A stretch of 64,000 bases of DNA from Planctomycetaceae bacterium (GTDB lineage Bacteria; Planctomycetota; Planctomycetia; Planctomycetales; Planctomycetaceae), in contig JAKFWA010000051.1 in NCBI GenBank assembly GCA_021732995.1, positions 1 to 64,000 of the forward strand. The letters run 5' to 3'. This document shows, one piece after another, positions 50,401 through 58,370 of this stretch. Position 1 is the first letter of the stretch. Every line of letters starts with the position of its first letter. The notes beneath the pieces were generated by a model, which was not told the DNA's origin, made no database searches, and saw nothing but the letters and a program-made list of their open reading frames with translations. Position numbers and translations under genes: made by a program.

Positions 50401-52187
50401 AACTGGCCGCGAGCAAGCTCAACGAAGCCGAAGGCGAACTCGTTGCCAGCGTCAGCCTCGCGCTGAAGACTCCGGCAGCGGGACAGTTCCTCATCAAGCA
50501 ACTCGGCAAGATCAACATCACCGATCGGCCTCGGCTGACGGAACTGGTTAAGGCCGCGGCGCAACAGGCATCGACTGAAAGTGTTGGCGATCTTGTCACG
50601 GTCGCCACGACGCGGTTTGAAGATGACCCGCAGTTGCAGATCGAGCTGTTGAACTCCGTGCGTAACGGACTCAATCAACGCGGTGCCGCGCTGCCTGCCT
50701 CAGTTCGCAACTGGGCGCTGACCTTGAGCCGCAAGCTGCTGCGAGTGGCCGCTGATGGCAGCCTCGAGAAGTCCGGCTCGGAAACGCTGGCGTGGACCTA
50801 TACACCGATCAAGGACAAGCAGGAACTTGGCAGCTCATTCGTACTGCAGGAACGAGTCAGTCAGGACAACGGTCCGAAAGCTCCGTTCTTCAGCACGCTG
50901 GTGACGGGCGAGCAACGCACCGGGTTCTATCGCTCCGAGCCGTTCACGCTCGGCAAAGAATTCAGCTTCTGGTGCGCCGGTCATATCGGACCGCCGGGCG
51001 AGCCCGTCAAAGCTCACAACTTCATCCGGCTGATCGAGGCCGAGACACAACAAAAACTCTTCGAAGCCACTCCGCCCCGCAACGACATCGCTCAGCGGAC
51101 GAAGTGGAACACGACCGAGCACGCGGGCAAACGCGTCTTTGTGGAGATCGTCGATGGCGATACGCGCGGTGCCTACGCGTGGCTGGCGGTCGGTCGCTTT
51201 TCGGTGACCGAATTGAACCCCAGCGGTCTGCGGGATGACCAACGTCAGGGAGCTCAACTGGCAGCTGCGTTCAAGCTCGATGAGTTGAAACCGGCGCTGG
51301 TGAGTCTGCTGCCGCAACTGACCAAAGAACGCGACGCCTCAGTGTCCGTCGCTGAGGCCCTCGTGCAGTTCAAGCAGGACTCGCGACTGTCTGCTCTGGT
51401 CGAATGCTTTCGCACCGACGGAGCGACGAGCAAGCTGCGCGAGCGTGCTGCGGCTGCTTTGGGCGAGGCCGATCCAAATTCCGTCACGCCCATCGTGCAG
51501 GACACTTTGAAGGCAGCAACATCGGTCGAGCAGCTGCGCATCGCCGAACGGCTTGCCAGTGACGAAGCCGGAGCGGAGCTGCTGGCCACATTGACGGAGA
51601 ACGGTCTGGCCAACGTCGGCCTGCTGACTCGCCCCACCATTCAGCCGAAGCTGGCCGTCGTGAAGAACGCGGATCTCAAGAAGCGGCTCGATGCGCTCAT
51701 CGCTGCCGCTCCGCCAGAAGACGCGAAGATCGAAGAATTCATCAAGCAGAAGAAGACGCAACTGACGGGGGCAACTGGTGACCTGGCTGCCGGTGCTGCT
51801 CTCTTCAAGAAGAGCTGTGCCAGTTGCCACAAGGTCGCCGACCAAGGCAACACGGTCGGTCCGAATCTGGATGGCATCGGCAATCGAGGTCTCGATCGCC
51901 TGCTGGAAGACGTGCTCGCCCCGAACCGCAACGTGGACGTGGCGTTCCGCACGACCACGCTGGTCCTGAAAGACGGCCGCGCGTTGACGGGTCTCGTCAA
52001 AGCGACGGAAGGACAGCAACTCACCCTGATCGACAATCAGGGCAAACCCCAATCGATCTCCCTGAGCGACATCGACGAAAAAGTGCCCTCCAAGCTGTCG
52101 CTCATGCCCGCCAACTGGGGCGAGCAAATCCCCCCGGAAGAGTTCCGCAACCTGATGGCCTACGTGCTTTCCTTACGTCAGCAGTAG
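47481..52187 (+). CDS. PVC-type haem-binding dehydrogenase-like protein (TIGR02604/TIGR02603)
   Basis: 1568 residues from the ATG at 47481, which begins a clear signal peptide (MQRLLVVAFVLSFLQWNTALA) after GAGG. The open frame from 47382 is not needed. An N-terminal beta-propeller with six FG-GAP/VCBS-like calcium loops (about 30-395) is followed by the TIGR02604 dehydrogenase-like domain (about 430-790). HEAT-type repeats (800-1070), a beta-sandwich (about 1090-1230) and more helical repeats come next. The C-terminal Pirellula/Verrucomicrobium cytochrome domain carries CASCH (C1446, C1449, H1450). It is probably a secreted sugar/alcohol dehydrogenase (inference). It lies between the two pseudopilins. 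Confidence 0.93.
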   Translation: MQRLLVVAFVLSFLQWNTALADKPLQRFDRVLLSEEFRGEGASFADLDGDGDNDIVSGNFWYEGPEYRVRHQYVGGRAFSINEYSQHFFSWTHDFNGDKKPDILVVGFPGQAAKWYANPGSKDGQWSEHLALDEVSGESPDFANLTGDVQPELVCVKGGQFGYARPGADPTQPWKWTPVTPKGGFGGFTHGMGIGDVNKDGRLDLLETNGWWEQPEKEGELFTLRPTKFAEAGGADMFAYDLDADGDNDVISSQNAHGFGLAWFENRGNAAWVKHSILTSKPEENAYGLAISQMHALALADVNGDGIQDIVTGKRYYAHGSGGDVGSQELPVLYWFQTVRGENGVDFIPHLVDEASGVGTQVTVGDVTGDGKLDILVGNKRGTFLFAQRVQTVSDEQFAAALPKPQKTPRHLPGMADFANGVRSTDALDPEEERKTFVLPQGFKAELVAAEPDIQKPMNLAFDAKGRLWASMSLEYPYAAPLDKPARDVIKILEDTDGDGKADKITTFADGLNIPIGLIPYQDGVICGSIPNIWFLRDTDGDGKCDKREVLYGPIGWERDTHGMCNAFRMGFDGWIYSCHGFNNNTTLKGKDGHQITMSSGNTFRFKPDGSRVEQISFGQVNPFGQCFDPFGNQFTADCHTKPVTLILPGGSYESFGKPHDGLGYVPNVMDHLHGSTAIAGIAMVNNDKFPPIFRGNTFGGNVMTSRINRNSLQVAGSSVRAREEPDFLVAGDSWFRPVDLVFGPDSALYVADFYNKIIGHYEVPLPHPGRDRFRGRIWKISYVGDAGRRDVPAAAPTKISNDLAKLTAPELVSEFAADDLNRRMLAADRLVERFGATAAGALKAGLKSDRETVRLHSLWALQRLNQIDSAILQAAFADASPLVRTHACRIVAARAETLPVDERRIADLRKALADEHPQVRRASALAATVVQDRSLVQPIVALFAKTPADDIHLKHALRMALRHQLRKDDVFNELAASKLNEAEGELVASVSLALKTPAAGQFLIKQLGKINITDRPRLTELVKAAAQQASTESVGDLVTVATTRFEDDPQLQIELLNSVRNGLNQRGAALPASVRNWALTLSRKLLRVAADGSLEKSGSETLAWTYTPIKDKQELGSSFVLQERVSQDNGPKAPFFSTLVTGEQRTGFYRSEPFTLGKEFSFWCAGHIGPPGEPVKAHNFIRLIEAETQQKLFEATPPRNDIAQRTKWNTTEHAGKRVFVEIVDGDTRGAYAWLAVGRFSVTELNPSGLRDDQRQGAQLAAAFKLDELKPALVSLLPQLTKERDASVSVAEALVQFKQDSRLSALVECFRTDGATSKLRERAAAALGEADPNSVTPIVQDTLKAATSVEQLRIAERLASDEAGAELLATLTENGLANVGLLTRPTIQPKLAVVKNADLKKRLDALIAAAPPEDAKIEEFIKQKKTQLTGATGDLAAGAALFKKSCASCHKVADQGNTVGPNLDGIGNRGLDRLLEDVLAPNRNVDVAFRTTTLVLKDGRALTGLVKATEGQQLTLIDNQGKPQSISLSDIDEKVPSKLSLMPANWGEQIPPEEFRNLMAYVLSLRQQ

Positions 52188-52553
52188 AGGGAAGCCCATC
52201 TGCCCTGAATGTCGCCGATTGCGCGGAAATCTGCACGTTCTCTGACGTGCTCAGGGTAACCTCAACGCCAGCAACTTTGAGTCCCTGCGTCATACTCTGG
52301 CCCGGCAGCGAAGGGCTCGTGTGAGCAGACGCAACGGAGAGTTACGCCTCTTGCTGCGGGGAGAAAATCAAGCGTTGACTCCTATCACCACACCCGTATC
52401 CAGCGACCACAAATAGACGCAGCTTTCGTCTCGCCCAATCGAATCGCGTGTTTCGCTCTTTTTCCGTTGCATGAGCAACCTCTGTAATTCTCTCAATCGC
52501 TTGTGGTAAACTCCGTTTGGTTACGTCACCAGTCCCGGGGGAGCTTGCCTGCC
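52188..52553. other. intergenic, no supported gene
   Basis: 366 nt after the haem-binding protein gene. No protein-like frame, no strong hairpin and no clear promoter were recognised. The next gene may start anywhere from 52503. Confidence 0.4.
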
Positions 52554-53300
52554 ATGTTCCACACAAAGCCCCTTGCCCGTGATGCAAGCACAATGCAGAC
52601 GCGAACCGGATTCACGCTCATAGAGCTTCTCGTGGTGATTACCATCACTGGAGTCCTGGCCTGGTGGTTCCTTACGCCTGTTACCCGGTCGCGTGAGTCT
52701 GCTCGCTCAGCCCAGTGCAAGAACAGCCTCAAGCACATCGGTATGGCGTTGCAGGCGTATGAAGCTGAATACGGAACACTGCCTCCCGCGTATACCGTCG
52801 ACGAACACGGGAAGCCGCTCCATAGCTGGAGAACTCTGATCCTGCCGTATCTCGATCAACAGGATCTCTATCGCAAGATCGATCTGTCTCAGCCCTGGGA
52901 CGACCCAGCGAATGCGGCCGTCAGCCAGACGACTTCTGGTCAGTTCTATCCCTACACATGCCCGTCAGTGAATCTATCGAAGGGTCATACGACATACCTG
53001 GCCGTTGTAACTCCGGAGAGTTGCATACAACCTGACAAACCAAGGCGATTATCAGAGGTCTCGGGTGGTCGCGCGGGAATCGTGATGCTGGTGGAAGTGG
53101 ATGACGAGCACGCGGTTCCCTGGATGGCTCCCAGGGATGCCAACGAATCGCTCCTGACGTCTATCTCAAAGGACACGAAACTGCCGCATCATGGCGGACG
53201 GCGGGTGACCTACGTCGATGGAAGCATCGGTACGGTCGAAGCCAACCGGTCAGCAGATCAGTGGCGCGCGATGATCTCGATCACGAATGCAGGCCGTTGA
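52554..53300 (+). CDS. DUF1559-like pseudopilin (short form)
   Basis: 248 residues from the ATG at 52554, chosen because GGGGGAG lies about ten bases upstream. Other starts are the ATG at 52593 and one at 52503. The prepilin motif is [22 protein letters not shown], with a Q/T-rich leader and GF cleavage site. After it, the N-terminal alpha1-like region (SRESARSAQCKNSLKHIGMALQAYEAEYGTLPPAY) is intact. The DUF1559 end is shorter than in the first pseudopilin (GGRRVTYVDGSIGTVEAN). It may be a minor pseudopilin of a type II-like system (inference). Confidence 0.9.
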   Translation: MFHTKPLARDASTMQTRTGFTLIELLVVITITGVLAWWFLTPVTRSRESARSAQCKNSLKHIGMALQAYEAEYGTLPPAYTVDEHGKPLHSWRTLILPYLDQQDLYRKIDLSQPWDDPANAAVSQTTSGQFYPYTCPSVNLSKGHTTYLAVVTPESCIQPDKPRRLSEVSGGRAGIVMLVEVDDEHAVPWMAPRDANESLLTSISKDTKLPHHGGRRVTYVDGSIGTVEANRSADQWRAMISITNAGR

Positions 53301-53423
53301 GGGACATTGAACCCACAAGGCGTTGGTGCCCAGTATCAATGATCCCATCTCTGCTGCGCCGGCCACATTCTTCGCCCACATCAACCAGGTGGCACGGCAC
53401 GTTGTGCAACTCGCAGAAATCAG

Positions 53424-53735
53424 GTGCCGGCAAAACCTGGCTGGTATGAGGAATATTGCAACATCGCAAACGGTGCATACTGCTGGTCGTCGGTTCGAAG
53501 CTTTCCGCTTACCGTCGCTAATCTTGAGGAAGAACTGGCGTCATTCGCCGCGCGCTGGGCCGAAACCGGAATATGTCCCGACCCTCATTTATACACGGTC
53601 CGGAACTCGAAGCTGGCGGCGACATTCCCTGTTGCTGCCACTCATTTTCTGCTCGCTGGACCGGAGTCGTATATCGAAATCATTGCTCAGAGTTTCGATT
53701 GGTCCTGGTTTTCTGAAGAGGAGTTTTGCGCATGA
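53424..53735 (+). CDS. small hypothetical protein, possibly truncated
   Basis: 103 residues, GTG start at 53424 with no clear Shine-Dalgarno. Composition is protein-like, aromatic-rich and not R/S-rich (GWYEEYCNIANGAYCWSS, ICPDPHLYTVRNSKLAATFPVAATHFLLAGPESYIEIIAQSFDWSWF). The frame is open upstream of the GTG without an ATG, so it could be the 3' part of a longer decayed gene. No family is recognised. The overlapping plus-strand frame 53323-53814 is R-rich and is a shadow. Confidence 0.45.
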   Translation: MPAKPGWYEEYCNIANGAYCWSSVRSFPLTVANLEEELASFAARWAETGICPDPHLYTVRNSKLAATFPVAATHFLLAGPESYIEIIAQSFDWSWFSEEEFCA

Positions 53736-53834
53736 ACCAGCCGCGTATAATTCGCAGACAGTCGCTTACCGTATCCCTCATCCCAGAAACAGGCAGCGGG
53801 GCTACTTCAGATGAACATCCAAAGTAAACTTGCG

Positions 53835-55142
53835 TTACAGCAATTCTTGAATCGGCTGGCCGCTGCCGATGATACTGATGGGGCGGCCGCTGGCGTCTTC
53901 GTAGTGGGTATCAAGCGGGATGCCCAATTGATGATAGATCGTGGCCAGCAGGTCGAGCGGCGTGACCAGTCGCTCTTGAACCCCTCCGCCCCACTTTTCG
54001 CTGGCGCCGACAATGCGCCCGCCGCGAATGCCGCCGCCGGCCAGTAGCACGCTGAAGCAGTCGGACCAGTGATCGCGTCCCGCATGGCCATTCATACGCG
54101 GCGTGCGACCGAACTCGCCCACACAGTAGACGATGACGTCGTCCAGCATGCCGCGAGCGGAGAGATCCTCCACCAGCGCAGCGATGGCGCGGTCCAATGG
54201 AGGCAAGTGATCCTCAAGACCTTTGGCAATGTCGTTGTGGTGGTCCCAGTTACCGGTGTTGATATTCACACAGCGGGCGCCCGCTTCAATCAGACGCCGC
54301 GCCAACAGCGCACTCTGACCGTAGCGATGTCGTCCGTATTGGTCGCGCAATTTGTCGTCTTCTGAGCTCAGATCGAAGGCGGCGCGCATGCGATCTCCGG
54401 CGACCATCTCCAGAGCCTGCTTCTTGAAGGTATCAAGTCCCTCCATCACTCCGTTGTCGTCCACATCGCGACGAAACGTGTCGAAGGTCTTTAGTAACGC
54501 ACGACGCGAATCAACGCTCTTCGCAGTCAGACCGTTGGGCAGCGACAGATTCGGCACTTTGAAGTCTTTGCCGTTCGGATCGGCACCAACCTCGAACGGG
54601 TTGTACGCCTTGCCGAGATACACAGCTCCCTGATACCCGAAGGCTTCCGATTTGGGGATGGTGACATATGCAGGCATCGGCGGTTGGCGCGAGCCAATGG
54701 ACCGCGAGATCACGGCCCCGAACGACGGCTTCTGAGCCGCATTGCGAGCGAGTGTCGGGCCGAAGTAGCCGGTCTGCATCCAGTGAGCTGAAGGCGCGTG
54801 AATGCCGTTCTCATGATGGACCGAACGCACGATGGATACCCGGTCCATCACGCGGGCCTGACATGGCAGCTTCTCGCTGAGTTGCACTCCGGGCAGGTTC
54901 GTACCGATCGGTTGATACATCCCGCGGTACTCAGCCGGTGCTTCAGGCTTCACATCGTAAGTGTCCTGCTGACTGATGCCGCCATCCGTCCAGAACACAA
55001 TGATCGATTTGCCGCTGGCCGAACTCTTCGACGTCTCGGCAGCTTGAGATTCCAATCGCAGCAAGTCCGCGATTCCGAGACCCAGTGCCGGTGCACCGAT
55101 CTGAAGCAGGCTGCGACGTGTAACGCGTTGAAGTCTCAACAT
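53835..55142 (-). CDS. DUF1501-domain protein with Tat-like signal
   Basis: 435 residues. The N-terminus TRRSLLQIGAPALGLGIADLL is a twin-arginine-type signal. The body matches DUF1501: SIIVFWTDGGISQQDTYDVKPEAPAEYRGMYQPI, VMDRVSIVRSVHHENGIHAPSAHWMQTGY, and GRTPRMNGHAGRDHWSDCFSVLLAGGGIRGG near the end. The family is alkaline-phosphatase-like and exported. It is usually paired with a DUF1549/DUF1553 protein, but that gene is 50 kb away at 2.5-4.8 kb. Substrate unknown. Confidence 0.92.
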   Translation of the reverse strand: MLRLQRVTRRSLLQIGAPALGLGIADLLRLESQAAETSKSSASGKSIIVFWTDGGISQQDTYDVKPEAPAEYRGMYQPIGTNLPGVQLSEKLPCQARVMDRVSIVRSVHHENGIHAPSAHWMQTGYFGPTLARNAAQKPSFGAVISRSIGSRQPPMPAYVTIPKSEAFGYQGAVYLGKAYNPFEVGADPNGKDFKVPNLSLPNGLTAKSVDSRRALLKTFDTFRRDVDDNGVMEGLDTFKKQALEMVAGDRMRAAFDLSSEDDKLRDQYGRHRYGQSALLARRLIEAGARCVNINTGNWDHHNDIAKGLEDHLPPLDRAIAALVEDLSARGMLDDVIVYCVGEFGRTPRMNGHAGRDHWSDCFSVLLAGGGIRGGRIVGASEKWGGGVQERLVTPLDLLATIYHQLGIPLDTHYEDASGRPISIIGSGQPIQELL

Positions 55143-55326
55143 GCACTAATCCCGTCGACTCAAAACATCTGCGGCAGAGCACCATTCGACGCACCACTCA
55201 GTCTCGACAGCGGAACCAGCCGGTGGCAATTCCGCTGCCGAAAAGTTGCGTCTGCAGATTAGAGTTTTCTGGAATTGACAGAAACGCCATCAACATCGGC
55301 TGACGTTTTCTCAACGGCCCCCAGGC

Positions 55327-56211
55327 TCAGGGGCTAACAGACGACGTCGGTTTCGGCGCGGGCTGCTCGGCAGGAGCGGTAACAGGCGGCAAAGGCGTCG
55401 TGCCGGAGTGACCGCGCCAGTGATCCATGCTGGTGGTTACTCCCAGCAGCTTCAGGAGAGCCACAAACAGCGGGCGTGGCCAAGTCGCTCGAGCCAAGGG
55501 CAGCAGCGAAACAATGAACGGCGCAAAGACCGTAGACTGCTCCTTACGCACCGCACGCAAGATTCGTCCGGCGAGCCAGTCTGGCGTCAGCATACCGGCC
55601 AGCAGCGGCGGCTTGACTCCGTTGAACATGCCCGTGTTGATGTAGCTCGGGCAGATCGCCGTCACGTGTACGTTGTTGTGGTTGGCCAGTCGCAGTTCTT
55701 CCCGCATGGACTCCGTAAAGCCCAGCACGGCCCACTTGCTCGAGGCGTAAGTTGCAGCATTCGGCAGTGGAATCACAGCCGACGCACTGCAGATGTTGAC
55801 AAGGTGACCTTCCTCCTGAGCCAGCAGGTCCGGCAGGAAGAAATGCGTCACGATCACCGGCCCGGTGGTATTCACGTCGTACGTCGCCAGATGCTTCTCC
55901 AGCGGCACGTCCAGGAACTGGCCGCCAGTGACGATGCCAGCATTGTTGATCAGGATATCAATCGAGCCGTGCTCCTGATGAATGCGATCGCGAATCGAGC
56001 GCACATCGGCCGCGTCAGTCACGTCCATCACGTAACCGGCTGCGGTGTACCCGAGTGCCGTCAGACGGAAGACAGCTTCGTGTACTCGTACCTGGTCACG
56101 ATCCGTCAGAATGACCAGCGCGCCTTCGCGAGCGAAAGCCTTCGCGGTTTCATAACCGAGGCCGTGTCCGGCCCCCGTGATCAGGACTCGTTTTTTTGCG
56201 ATCGTTTTCAT
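55327..56211 (-). CDS. short-chain dehydrogenase/reductase
   Basis: 294 residues from the ATG at 56211, which has GAGGAG seven bases upstream. The upstream frame to 56265 is not used. The Rossmann motif TGAGHGLG, the NNAG motif and the catalytic S...Y-x3-K (ICSASA and YASSKW) are all intact. The C-terminal tail (after about 245) is longer than usual and contains a hydrophobic stretch (PFIVSLLPLARATWPRPLFVALLKLLG) that may bind membrane. The substrate is unknown. It is the last gene of a same-strand set with ALDH and acyl-CoA ligase. Confidence 0.92.
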   Translation of the reverse strand: MKTIAKKRVLITGAGHGLGYETAKAFAREGALVILTDRDQVRVHEAVFRLTALGYTAAGYVMDVTDAADVRSIRDRIHQEHGSIDILINNAGIVTGGQFLDVPLEKHLATYDVNTTGPVIVTHFFLPDLLAQEEGHLVNICSASAVIPLPNAATYASSKWAVLGFTESMREELRLANHNNVHVTAICPSYINTGMFNGVKPPLLAGMLTPDWLAGRILRAVRKEQSTVFAPFIVSLLPLARATWPRPLFVALLKLLGVTTSMDHWRGHSGTTPLPPVTAPAEQPAPKPTSSVSP

Positions 56212-56331
56212 CACAACGCTCCTCGTAATGCGAGGTTCGTAAGGACGGGAATGTTTCAGTAGCACTCGTGTGAGTGTTGGCCCTGACTTCTCAAAAGTGT
56301 GACTTCTGAGAGGTCAACTCCATCGACTTCC

Positions 56332-58209
56332 TTATGGGCTGCGTGCGAGGGCGCCTCGTATGGCAGCAAAAGTCAGTCGATTCGCGTTCCAGTAATTCGG
56401 TGCCTTAAATACGTCGAAAAGAGCCCACGCCACGGATTCAGGTCGCTGATGTGAAGGCACCCAGACAGGCTTTGGCAGGACAACCAACGGGCCATCCAAC
56501 ACGGTCTTCTGAATGCCGGTCAGCATCAGTGAGTTATGAACCCAGCCGGTACCACTTTGAGGGTTACTCAACGTGGCGCCCGGGGCTCCTCCCCACGGGA
56601 TACTCATCAGAGCGAAAGCAATGCCAGACCAGTGATTCAATCCGACAATGCCATAATTCAATTCATCGATCACGTGCCGCAGACAATCACGGCCGGTGGC
56701 TCGCCGCCGGAAGTCACTCGGCAGCGTGATTGATGCCGCGAGCGTTCCCCACAGCTTCTCATTGGCAAATGCAGCAGCTTTGATGAGAAAATCTTCGGGA
56801 CTTGTCGCATCAATCGGCACTTCGGCGCACACGTTTACGAACGACTCTTCCTTCAACAGTAGCGCGGGTTCCTGCGGGTTGACATTGCGAACGATCGTCC
56901 ACGGAATGGCATCGTCGCGGGCTTCCGTACCGGCCACAAATAGCAGGGAGCCATCGCCACGACTCTTGCTCCCGGTCGCGCTGGTAAGAGACTTACCACT
57001 CGACCGTAAGAGCTTTTGACTTTCCGCAACGCTTTGCCCCACAAAACGTTCGTAACGTTCAAAAGCACCCGGATAGTAGGCTTTGCGCTGCGGGATTCGG
57101 GATAGCTCAGATTCGATCCGCTGCAGGAAGCGCTCGCGCTCCGGCCACTGCTTCCACGTCACAATGACTCGCGTCGCGATGCAATTGAACGCCGCATTAT
57201 TCGTCAGTGATGTGACGATGTTTTCAACCTGCGCCTGCAACTGCATCGAAGAGTAAGCGCCCGGCACGACGATCCACGGCGTGACGTTGCCCAGTTCGCT
57301 GTTAATGGTCTTCGTCAGCAACGGCTGACCAGCCCGCTGACGGCGTTCGCGTTCCTCGGCTGACTGTCCCCACACGATCGCCGCGTGCGTTTTGTCCGAA
57401 CCGGTGATGTGCACATCGTCGACGCGCGGATCCATGATCGCGGCGGATGCCAGATGAGCATCGCCCGTGATGACTCGCAGCAGGTTGTTTTCAATCAGCG
57501 GTGCGAACGCTCGCTCAAAGAACGGAGCGAGGTATTCATTCACCGGATTCATCTTCAGCAGCACGGCCCGGTTGTCGAGGCACAGCTTCGACAGCATGTC
57601 CGTCGCCGGAATGCCAGCCACGTTCCCCGCGCCCAGCACAACGGACAAGCCTGTCTGACCGAGATCTCGATACACCGGAGCCTGCAAACGCAGAACATCA
57701 GCCGCTGCAATCCCCGGCTGCATCCAGGTTGTCGCCGAGAAGTTGATGAACGCCAGCCAGTCATACAGACCGGCGCACGGCATTACTCGCACTCCAACGC
57801 GCTTGCCGTCAGGGTGTCGCACGATCTTCGGAGCGGCCGGGCTGCCCGTACGTTCGATCTCACGCATCGTCCGCAGATAGAGCTGCAGTTGACGCATCGC
57901 GGCTGTCGGTCCGCCCAGCACTTCTTCCGCCCGGCAGCGACTGCCAGCAGGAATACCTTTCGCGACGCAGGCAGCATCAACCCAGTCGTGAGCTGCGCCT
58001 GCGATGCCCTCCACGCACTGCTCCAGCAATTCGATGCGGCGGCGCAAAGGCATACTGGCCAGCGACTTCTTGCCGTCCTGCAACTGGCTGAGCGATCCCT
58101 GCAACGCGACCTGCTGCTCCGCTGCGGGCAGCGGAACTTTCACGGATGCGGAATCAAGTTCGGGCACCCGAGTGATCGAGGTCATGAGATCTGGGCCGGG
58201 TCGGATCAT
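56332..58209 (-). CDS. aldehyde dehydrogenase family protein, extended N-terminus
   Basis: 625 residues (or 617 from the ATG at 58185), versus about 490 for typical ALDH. The core is complete: LLKMNP (K219), HITGSDKT as the G-S/T-x-x-x-G equivalent, catalytic Glu E305 (SELGNVTP) and catalytic Cys C343 (AAFNCIATR). The first 110 residues and the 360-425 part (with KSLTSATGSKSRGDGS) are extra. It could oxidise fatty aldehydes or act as an acyl-CoA reductase. The same-strand order ligase-ALDH-SDR supports a lipid role but does not prove it. Confidence 0.9.
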   Translation of the reverse strand: MIRPGPDLMTSITRVPELDSASVKVPLPAAEQQVALQGSLSQLQDGKKSLASMPLRRRIELLEQCVEGIAGAAHDWVDAACVAKGIPAGSRCRAEEVLGGPTAAMRQLQLYLRTMREIERTGSPAAPKIVRHPDGKRVGVRVMPCAGLYDWLAFINFSATTWMQPGIAAADVLRLQAPVYRDLGQTGLSVVLGAGNVAGIPATDMLSKLCLDNRAVLLKMNPVNEYLAPFFERAFAPLIENNLLRVITGDAHLASAAIMDPRVDDVHITGSDKTHAAIVWGQSAEERERRQRAGQPLLTKTINSELGNVTPWIVVPGAYSSMQLQAQVENIVTSLTNNAAFNCIATRVIVTWKQWPERERFLQRIESELSRIPQRKAYYPGAFERYERFVGQSVAESQKLLRSSGKSLTSATGSKSRGDGSLLFVAGTEARDDAIPWTIVRNVNPQEPALLLKEESFVNVCAEVPIDATSPEDFLIKAAAFANEKLWGTLAASITLPSDFRRRATGRDCLRHVIDELNYGIVGLNHWSGIAFALMSIPWGGAPGATLSNPQSGTGWVHNSLMLTGIQKTVLDGPLVVLPKPVWVPSHQRPESVAWALFDVFKAPNYWNANRLTFAAIRGALARSP

Positions 58210-58370
58210 GATCAGACAGGAAAAATAGGGACATCGCGGGCTTGGAACTCAATATCAACAAAACGGAAACAGGGTAAGGCGGATTTGCCCGGAACCGTTC
58301 GGAATGCGAACGCTCTGAACAGTGAGCAAAGCGCGGCCAAACTCAGCGCCGCGCAACGGATGAGGGTGCG

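Noticed and set aside
56284-56316. 10-pair hairpin between ALDH and SDR genes as a terminator
   Set aside because: One G-U pair, a 13-nt loop and no T-run; it could be a chance repeat of TGACTTCT.
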